In this document: piece after piece, positions 1 through 4,722 of the stretch
Numbering within the stretch: position 1 is the first letter of the stretch
Layout: every line of letters starts with the position of its first letter
Assembly: GCF_001854865.1 (NCBI RefSeq)
Contig: NZ_MDDW01000009.1
Location: 112,682-118,787 of the forward strand
DNA length: 6,106 nt
Reading direction: 5' to 3'
Source: Rhizobium sp. LCM 4573
Lineage (GTDB): Bacteria > Pseudomonadota > Alphaproteobacteria > Rhizobiales > Rhizobiaceae
Notes under the pieces: generated by a model
The model's input: only the letters and a program-made list of their open reading frames with translations
The model's database searches: none
Told to the model about the DNA's origin: nothing
Made by a program: the position numbers and the translations under genes

Positions 1-255
1 GAAACCTTCGAGCTGAACGCAATCGCCGCAGCCGTGCTCGGAGGCACGTCGATGTCGGGTGGTCGTGGACGCATCGCGGGCACGATCGTCGGCGCCTTCG
101 TGATCGGGATCCTCGCCGATGGCCTCATCATGATGGGCGTCTCCTCATTCTGGCAGACGGTGATCAAGGGCGTCGTCATTATAGCCGCCGTTGTCGTCGA
201 CCAAATTCAGCAGAAGCTTCAGGCACGCGTTGTCCTGCAGCAGCAGGTCAATTGA
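1..255 (+). CDS. Sugar ABC transporter permease, RbsC-like (CUT2), 3' end only
   Basis: This is the C-terminal part (84 residues) of an inner-membrane permease of the ribose/xylose-type monosaccharide ABC importers. The reading frame is open from base 1, so the start lies upstream of the window. The conserved CUT2 block is plain: [19 protein letters not shown] at visible residues 5-23, followed by a hydrophobic helix (about 25-46), the GVSSFWQ turn (46-52) and a last helix (about 53-66) ending VVVDQIQQ. These match the usual C-terminus of RbsC-family permeases, including the typical stop a few tens of residues after the last helix. The binding protein and ATPase normally partnered with it are not visible and should lie upstream. 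The sugar carried cannot be told from this fragment. It ends 96 bp before the DeoR-type regulator, so co-transcription with that gene is possible. The GTG at position 34 is only an internal codon. Confidence 0.93.
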   Translation, partial: ETFELNAIAAAVLGGTSMSGGRGRIAGTIVGAFVIGILADGLIMMGVSSFWQTVIKGVVIIAAVVVDQIQQKLQARVVLQQQVN

Positions 256-259
256 GGAT

Positions 260-293
260 TTGAAGCTTCACACGGTTGCTGTAAGGATATTAT
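260..293 (+). promoter_or_regulatory. Tentative promoter upstream of the DeoR-family gene
   Basis: The gap after the RbsC-like gene contains TTCACA at 267-272 (five of six matches to TTGACA) and TATTAT at 288-293 (five of six to TATAAT). They are separated by only 15 bp, which is short. A 10-bp perfect palindrome, TGAAGCTTCA, covers 261-270 and overlaps the putative -35. Read-through from the upstream operon would serve equally well, so this is a weak call. Confidence 0.25.
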
Positions 294-351
294 GGAAGGG
301 GAACCGAAGATTTTCGAGTAATTGCGATTCTTTCAGTTCAGGCAGGTCCCT

Positions 352-1161
352 ATGGAAGCGAAATACGAGCAGGCTACCCCAGATTCCATGGTCGGACTCC
401 TGTCCGAGCCCAGACGCCGCCGTATTCTCGAATGGCTCCAGGAGGAAGGCTCCGCCCGTGTCCGGGAGTTGGCGAGCGCCTTCCGAGTATCAGAAGCGAC
501 AATCCGGCAGGATTTGGAAAGGCTCGAGAACGACGGGTTCATTACGCGCGAGCACGGGGGCGCCTATCTCAATACCGCCCCGCCCCAAGCCGGAAGCATG
601 ACGCTCCACCACCAGGAGAACATGGACAAGAAGCGCCGGATCGGGGCTCTTGCGGCAAGCCTTGTAAAGGATGGCGAGACGCTGATCCTCGATGCCGGAA
701 CAACGACAACCGAAATCGCCACGCGGCTGACCAATCGTCGCGATCTCACGGTGATCACCAACGCCCTGAACATCGCGATCATACTGGGATCCGTGCCAAC
801 GATGGCAGTGCATATGCCAGGCGGCCAATTCAAATCACCGACGCTTTCGCTTTCCGGTGACAAGTCAGTCGAGTACTTCCGCAACATCTTTGCCGGCAAG
901 CTGTTTTTGGCGACCGCCGGTGTCGCTCTCGATGCCGGGCTGACCTATCCGAGCTTTGCCGACCTTCAGCTCAAGGAAGCGATGATCAAGGCTGCTGCAC
1001 ACGTCTATCTCGTCGCCGACTCCACGAAGATCAACCGGTCGTCGTTCACGCGCCTCGGATCGCTCGACGTCATCAATTCGTTCATCACGGACGATGGCAT
1101 CGCCGACCGCGATGCAAAGGAATTCGAAAAACGCGGCATAGAAATTCTGATAGCAAGGTAG
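352..1161 (+). CDS. DeoR/GlpR-family transcriptional regulator
   Basis: This encodes a 269-residue cytoplasmic DNA-binding repressor of the DeoR family, the usual length for the group. The N-terminal winged helix-turn-helix lies at about residues 21-71; REPs typical of the family are RRILEWLQEEG (23-33), VSEATIRQDLERLE (46-59) and the closing REHGGAY (66-72). The C-terminal DeoRC sugar-phosphate sensor starts near residue 95 and shows LDAGTTTTEIA (113-123), ITNALNIA (135-142), the LKEAMIKAA helix (207-215), VADSTKINRSSF (221-232) and a final ITDDGI (245-250). Family members usually repress sugar catabolic operons and release DNA when a phosphorylated sugar binds. ATG 352 is preferred: it has a weak AGG at 344-346 five bases upstream. 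ATG 388 is in frame but lacks a site at proper distance, and TTG 322 is unlikely. It sits between an RbsC-type operon and a CUT1 operon on the same strand and could regulate either or both. The inducer is unknown. Confidence 0.95.
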   Translation: MEAKYEQATPDSMVGLLSEPRRRRILEWLQEEGSARVRELASAFRVSEATIRQDLERLENDGFITREHGGAYLNTAPPQAGSMTLHHQENMDKKRRIGALAASLVKDGETLILDAGTTTTEIATRLTNRRDLTVITNALNIAIILGSVPTMAVHMPGGQFKSPTLSLSGDKSVEYFRNIFAGKLFLATAGVALDAGLTYPSFADLQLKEAMIKAAAHVYLVADSTKINRSSFTRLGSLDVINSFITDDGIADRDAKEFEKRGIEILIAR

Positions 1162-1449
1162 CGCGCATATCGCTCCGAACCGAACGATTCTCGAGGGCTT
1201 GCACCCTTTCTGAGAGCCGCAATCCACGCAGATGCCGAATTCCGCTGTGCTGAACAACACGGCGTTGGCGCCATCGCCGGCGCGCATGAGCCAAGCTGAC
1301 GGCGTTCCTTAGAGATCAATCCGGTGATTGCTGCTCGGATGGCTGATCCGATTGCTCGTTGGGGCCGAATGCCCTTGCCGCAGCTGGCGATGGCATTTTG
1401 CAGCTCTACGGTGAGCTGTCTGATCCATCATCCCCGGAATTATCGATAT

Positions 1450-1522
1450 CGAAGCGAAATGATGTTCGGCGAAATGCAAGGCAAACGCCGCCATTTGGAG
1501 CCACAAACAAAATCATTCGAAA
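1450..1522 (+). promoter_or_regulatory. Cluster of CGAA(A/G) pentamers, candidate repressor-binding region
   Basis: CGAAG occurs at 1450-1454 and CGAAA at 1455-1459, 1470-1474 and 1518-1522, all on the + strand. Two of them lie inside an exact 8-bp direct repeat, GCGAAATG, at 1454-1461 and 1469-1476 (15-bp period). The fourth is inside the palindromic core TTCGAA (1516-1521). Many characterised DeoR-family operators are built from repeated CGAAA or TTTCG elements, so this is a reasonable operator region for the regulator encoded upstream. The link is inferred from position and motif, not shown. Confidence 0.35.
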
Positions 1523-1544
1523 GAATTTGACATCAAACAAAAAT
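1504..1544 (+). repeat. Direct repeat CAAACAAAA, 30 bp apart, flanking the -35
   Basis: CAAACAAAA occurs at 1504-1512 and again at 1534-1542, both continuing through A to T. The start-to-start distance is exactly 30 bp, close to three helical turns. The copies bracket the TTCGAA palindrome and the TTGACA box, and the second copy fills most of the promoter spacer. This arrangement is what a repressor or activator bound on one face of the helix would use. It could also be a chance product of local A-richness. Confidence 0.4.
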
Positions 1545-1555
1545 AACTGAATAGT
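1527..1555 (+). promoter_or_regulatory. Sigma70-type promoter for the CUT1 sugar operon
   Basis: A perfect TTGACA lies at 1527-1532. With a 17-bp spacer it is followed by AATAGT at 1550-1555, four of six matches to TATAAT. Transcription would begin near 1561-1563, giving a leader of about 34 bases before the binding-protein ATG. It is the best promoter match seen in the spacer and is correctly placed for the operon. It overlaps the CAAACAAAA repeat and sits just downstream of the CGAAA cluster, so a bound repressor would block it. Confidence 0.6.
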
Positions 1556-1582
1556 CTCTGGTGAAGGCTTGTACGATCTACG

Positions 1583-1589
1583 GGAGGAG
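1583..1589 (+). promoter_or_regulatory. Strong ribosome binding site fixing the binding-protein start
   Basis: GGAGGAG lies six bases before ATG 1596. It rules out the in-frame upstream TTG at 1569, which lies before this site, and it gives a protein that begins with a clean signal peptide. Confidence 0.85.
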
Positions 1590-1595
1590 ATCCAC

Positions 1596-2834
1596 ATGAA
1601 GACTTTGAAGAGGCTATTTGCTGCATCGGCGCTCGCCATCGCCGCCGCGGGAACGGCGCAGGCTGAAGATCTGACGGTCTGGATCATCAGCTATTCGGCC
1701 GAATCTCAGGTGAAAGCGCTCCAAACCGCTGCAGAGCGCTTCGAAAAATCCCATCCCGACGTGAACGTGGAAATCGTTCAACGCGGCGTCGACGAACACA
1801 AGACCGCGTTGCGGGTCGCTGCCGGATCCGACAAGGGACCCGATGTCTACATGAGCTGGGCCGGGCTTGGTCTTGGCGGTGAGTACGTCAAGGCTGGCCT
1901 GAGCAGGGATCTGACGCCCTATTATTCGCAATATGGCTGGGACAGCCGTCTGACCGCCCCCTCTCTCGCGTTTGCCAGCAGCTACGGATCCGGCAAGCAT
2001 GGCGTGCCCTTCCGCTTCTCAGGCGAGGGGCTCTATTATAACAAAGCCCTGTTCGAGCAGGCCGGCATCACGGAAGAGCCCAAGAGCTACGAGGAACTCG
2101 TCGAGGCCGCTAAGAAGCTGAAGGAAGCGGGTATTCCTGCTTTTACCTTCGGGGGCTCCGTCAACTGGCACCTGATGCGTTTGATGGACGAACTCCTGGA
2201 GACGACGTGCGGCGCCGAGGTCCACGACCAATTGAAGTCGCTGCAAGCAGACTGGAACAAGACGGAGTGCGCGACCAAGGCGTTCGCCGAGATGCAGAGT
2301 TGGGGGCAGAACTACATCCTGTCACCGTTCATGGGTGTCGATCAGAAGCAATCCTTCACCCTGTTCCTGGCGAAGCGTGCGGCGATGATGCTCGAGGGCG
2401 ACTGGCTGGTCTCCCAGATCAAGGAAGGCGGCAACCTAGACGATTATGGCGTCTTCCCGTTCCCGAACGGAACGGAACGCCTCTATGGTTTCGCCGAGTA
2501 TTTCTACATCTCATCCAAGACCAGCAAGCCTGATCTGGCGGCGGAATTCATTGACTCGTTCACCTCCACCGAGTTCCAGACCGAAATCGCGGGCGTCTTC
2601 GGAGCTCTTTCCGTGAACAAGGAGGTCAAGCTCAAGGACGACGCATCCGCCATGCACAAGGAATGGACGGAAATCTTCGCGCAGGCGAAGGGCACCTTCG
2701 TGAACGGTGATCAGGCCTTTCCCCTGGATGTCACGACGGAATATTTCCGCGTCATCAACGATGTCGCCGCCGGCAGGCTCGAGCCGCAAGCTGCGGCCGG
2801 CGCAATGCAGACCTTCATCGGCAACCGCAAATAA
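1596..2834 (+). CDS. Extracellular sugar-binding protein of a CUT1 ABC importer
   Basis: This encodes a 412-residue periplasmic solute-binding protein (SBP_bac_1 type, the maltose/oligosaccharide class) that would capture a sugar and hand it to the permeases encoded next. A Sec signal peptide is clear: basic MKTLKRLF, a hydrophobic stretch to about residue 20, and cleavage after AQA (21-23), giving mature ED at 24. The family block GVPFRFSGEGLYYNKALFEQ (136-155) follows the first lobe, and RAAMMLEGDWLVSQI (261-275) lies in the second lobe, as usual. Length is normal for the family. Two cysteines, C205 and C225, are the only ones and could form a disulfide in the periplasm. The aromatic residues W191, Y301, F303 and Y304 are possible sugar-stacking positions, but the ligand cannot be deduced. 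It is the first gene of the operon, with its own strong ribosome site and promoter. A hairpin follows the stop codon and probably sets expression above that of the permeases. Confidence 0.95.
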   Translation: MKTLKRLFAASALAIAAAGTAQAEDLTVWIISYSAESQVKALQTAAERFEKSHPDVNVEIVQRGVDEHKTALRVAAGSDKGPDVYMSWAGLGLGGEYVKAGLSRDLTPYYSQYGWDSRLTAPSLAFASSYGSGKHGVPFRFSGEGLYYNKALFEQAGITEEPKSYEELVEAAKKLKEAGIPAFTFGGSVNWHLMRLMDELLETTCGAEVHDQLKSLQADWNKTECATKAFAEMQSWGQNYILSPFMGVDQKQSFTLFLAKRAAMMLEGDWLVSQIKEGGNLDDYGVFPFPNGTERLYGFAEYFYISSKTSKPDLAAEFIDSFTSTEFQTEIAGVFGALSVNKEVKLKDDASAMHKEWTEIFAQAKGTFVNGDQAFPLDVTTEYFRVINDVAAGRLEPQAAAGAMQTFIGNRK

Positions 2835-2852
2835 GCTGGCGACGACCTGATG

Positions 2853-2887
2853 TCTCCGCGACCGACAGGCGTCGCGGAGACCGCGAC
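2853..2887 (+). promoter_or_regulatory. Intercistronic stem-loop with an alternative pairing
   Basis: TCTCCGCGAC (2853-2862) pairs perfectly over 10 bp with GTCGCGGAGA (2871-2880) around an 8-base loop. The right arm can instead pair with CCGCGAC at 2881-2887, giving a 7-bp stem around the triloop AGA, because CCGCGACCG is repeated at 2856-2864 and 2881-2889. No T-run follows, so it is not a standard intrinsic terminator. Stem-loops placed just after a binding-protein gene commonly stabilise the upstream mRNA or cut down expression of the permease genes, and that is the likely role here. Confidence 0.7.
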
Positions 2888-2923
2888 CGCGCACGGGATC
2901 GAGATTGAACAAGCGGAACTCTC

Positions 2924-3823
2924 ATGCTGAAATCGAAAGCCATGCAGTCCCCACGGACTCAAGCCCTCATGCTGATCGGTCCTGCCTTCGCCGTCTATGC
3001 GACGTTCGCGATCTGGCCGATGATCGAGGTCGTCATCCTGAGCTTTCAGCATTGGAACGGTCTCGACCCCCAGCGGGAGTGGGTCGGTCTTGAGAACTAT
3101 CGCTACATCCTGACCAGCGACACGGTCTTTTGGGTTGCGCTACGCAACACGATAAACTGGACGATCCTGGCAGTCATCTTTCCACCCATGATCGGCCTCC
3201 TGCTCGCGCTCGGATTGAACGAGCAGCTTTTCGGCCGCGTCCCGATGCGCGCGATCTACTATCTTCCAGTCATCATTGCCCCGATTGCGGTCGCAACGAT
3301 GTGGCGGTGGATGTACGATCCTTTTTTCGGGCTCTTCAATCAGGTCCTGACAAGTCTGAGCCTGCAGGCCTGGATCAAGGACTGGCTTGGCGACCGCGAG
3401 ATCGCTCTCTACTCCATGTTCGTCGCCTATACATGGCAATATGTCGGCTTTTCCATGGTGCTCTTCCTGGCTGGCCTGCAGGGCGTCGACCGCTCGCTTG
3501 TGGAAGCAGCCCGTATCGATGGCGCCAACCGGTGGCAGGTCTTCCGCCATGTAACGCTGCCGGCGCTACGCGTTACGCTGGCGATCGTCCTCGTCCTGTC
3601 GACCATCTCGTCGCTGAAGGCGTTCGATATCGTTTACGGGATGACCGGTGGCGGACCGGCACAATCAACCCAGATGCTCGCGCTCTGGGCATTCATGCAA
3701 TCGATGCAGATCTTCGATTTCGGCCGGGGTTCCGCCATCTCGGTCATTCTCCTCCTGGTCACCCTGACGATCGTCGTTCCCTATCTGCGCTGGTCGCAAC
3801 GCGATGAAGGAGCCGCCGAATGA
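2924..3823 (+). CDS. Sugar ABC transporter permease 1 (CUT1, MalF/UgpA-like)
   Basis: This encodes a 299-residue inner-membrane protein forming one half of the sugar channel. Six hydrophobic segments are visible at about residues 15-40, 78-97, 109-128, 159-186, 215-236 and 270-288. The cytoplasmic EAA loop that contacts the ATPase is intact: EAARIDGANRWQVFRHVTLP at 194-213. The motif GGGPAQSTQ (242-250) is also typical of the first permease of these systems. Length fits the short UgpA-like form rather than the long enteric MalF. ATG 2924 is chosen; its ribosome site, GCGGAA near 2913-2918, is weak, and ATG 2942 is an in-frame alternative. The weak site and the preceding hairpin both suggest lower output than the binding protein. 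Its stop overlaps the start of permease 2, which implies translational coupling and a heterodimeric channel. Confidence 0.95.
   Translation: MLKSKAMQSPRTQALMLIGPAFAVYATFAIWPMIEVVILSFQHWNGLDPQREWVGLENYRYILTSDTVFWVALRNTINWTILAVIFPPMIGLLLALGLNEQLFGRVPMRAIYYLPVIIAPIAVATMWRWMYDPFFGLFNQVLTSLSLQAWIKDWLGDREIALYSMFVAYTWQYVGFSMVLFLAGLQGVDRSLVEAARIDGANRWQVFRHVTLPALRVTLAIVLVLSTISSLKAFDIVYGMTGGGPAQSTQMLALWAFMQSMQIFDFGRGSAISVILLLVTLTIVVPYLRWSQRDEGAAE
3807..3812 (+). promoter_or_regulatory. Ribosome binding site inside permease 1 for permease 2
   Basis: AAGGAG lies within the last codons of permease 1, seven bases before ATG 3820. It supports 3820 over the in-frame ATG 3829 and fits coupled translation across the ATGA overlap. 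Confidence 0.8.
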
Positions 3824-4695
3824 CGGTCATGACAACGCATCTTGAAAGTGAGACGGCAGAGATAAAGCGCCGACGGGATCCCTTCCTCATCATTCTCTGG
3901 CTGGTGCTGGTCGTCTTTGCCCTGCTCTGGGTTGCCCCGATTGTGCTCATCGCCTTCACGGCGCTGAAATCCAATGCAGAGATCATGGCCACCAATGCCT
4001 TCACGCCGCCCGAGACGGTGGCCTGGAGCAATTTTTCCGGTGCTTGGGAGCGCGGCAATTTCGCCACGACATTCCAAAACAGCGTCATCATCACCGTCAT
4101 CAAGGTACCGCTCGGACTGATGTTCTCGGCAATGGCCGCTTATGCTTTGGCGAGGATCAAACTGCGGTTCGGCAAGCTGCTCCTGCTTTTCTTTCTTTTC
4201 GGCGCCATGATCCCGTTTCAAGTCATGCTGGCACCGATCTTTACGCTGGTGAACGGTTTCGGGCTCATCGACACTTATCCGGGAGTGATCCTGCCCTACC
4301 TGGCGTTCGGGGTCCCCTATCAGGTCTTCATTCTGCACGGCTTCTTCAAGGCGGTCCCGAAGGAATTGTCGGAAGCGGCTCTCATCGATGGAGCCTCGCA
4401 TCTGACCGTTTTCCGCAGGATCTTCCTGCCTATCTCACTGCCGGTCCTGGCGGCTCTGCTCATCCTGGATTTTGTCTCCACCTGGAATGAGTTCGCCATG
4501 GCATTGGTCCTGCTTCAGGATCGCAACATGTGGACCCTGCCGCTGGGGCTCATGTCCTTCCAGGGACAGTTTTCGACCGACTATGGTCAGTTGAACGCAG
4601 CGATCGCCATGACCGTATTCCCCGCCGTCGTCGTCTACATGATCTTTCAGAGGTACTTCGTCAGCGGCCTGACATCGGGCGCCGTCAAGGGCTGA
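3820..4695 (+). CDS. Sugar ABC transporter permease 2 (CUT1, MalG/UgpE-like)
   Basis: This encodes a 291-residue inner-membrane protein, the second half of the channel. After a charged cytoplasmic N-terminus (ending KRRRDPF at 16-22) there are six hydrophobic segments at about 22-47, 86-110, 118-141, 150-178, 205-224 and 259-277. The EAA loop is intact: EAALIDGASHLTVFRRIFLP at 185-204. STWNEF (220-225) and the C-terminal FVSGLTSGAVKG are hallmarks of MalG-type permeases. Length is normal. The start overlaps the permease 1 stop as ATGA. The hydrolase gene begins 27 bp after its stop, so the operon continues. No ATP-binding subunit lies between them, unlike many CUT1 operons where it comes directly before or after. 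Confidence 0.95.
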   Translation: MTVMTTHLESETAEIKRRRDPFLIILWLVLVVFALLWVAPIVLIAFTALKSNAEIMATNAFTPPETVAWSNFSGAWERGNFATTFQNSVIITVIKVPLGLMFSAMAAYALARIKLRFGKLLLLFFLFGAMIPFQVMLAPIFTLVNGFGLIDTYPGVILPYLAFGVPYQVFILHGFFKAVPKELSEAALIDGASHLTVFRRIFLPISLPVLAALLILDFVSTWNEFAMALVLLQDRNMWTLPLGLMSFQGQFSTDYGQLNAAIAMTVFPAVVVYMIFQRYFVSGLTSGAVKG

Positions 4696-4710
4696 ACATC
4701 ATAACATATC

Positions 4711-4716
4711 GAGGAG
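4711..4716 (+). promoter_or_regulatory. Ribosome binding site for the hydrolase gene
   Basis: GAGGAG sits six bases before ATG 4723 in the 27-bp gap after permease 2. It fixes the hydrolase start and thereby shows that the protein begins without a signal peptide. Confidence 0.8.
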
Positions 4717-4722
4717 TGAACT

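Larger units (their letters stand above)
1162..1595. other. 434-bp spacer with no convincing gene; regulatory 3' end
   Basis: Several short open frames exist here on both strands (for example 1324-1530 on + and 1309-1506 on -), but none has a ribosome site with a recognisable product, and several run into the flanking genes as antisense shadows. What can be seen is a set of short symmetric elements: an 18-bp near-palindrome at 1261-1278 with one mismatched pair, a 6-bp stem at 1335-1351 (TCGGAT/ATCCGA), and a 6-bp stem at 1401-1418 (CAGCTC/GAGCTG). None is followed by a T-run. From about 1440 onward the composition turns A-rich and holds the promoter and probable operator elements listed separately. 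Confidence 0.6.

Noticed and set aside
213..270. GAAGCTTCA occurring twice (213-221 and 262-270), the second within a 10-bp palindrome
   Set aside because: The first copy is coding sequence at the end of the permease, and short palindromes of this kind are common; there is no support for a recombination or binding site.
1194..1210. Possible terminator after the regulator gene (AGGG...CCCT then TTTC)
   Set aside because: The stem is only four base pairs with a six-base loop and the T-run is three bases, too weak to call.
865..1287. Antisense open frame running from the regulator gene into the spacer
   Set aside because: More than half is the complement of the DeoR-family sensor domain, there is no convincing ribosome site, and the product resembles nothing I know.
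1324..1530. 68-codon + strand frame in the spacer
   Set aside because: No good ribosome site, no recognisable motif, and it would run across the candidate operator and into the -35 box of the operon promoter.
3781..4401. Long antisense open frame (206 codons) opposite permease 2
   Set aside because: It lies fully against a well-supported permease, its protein is highly charged and low in recognisable motifs, and G/C-rich third positions on the sense strand create such frames routinely.
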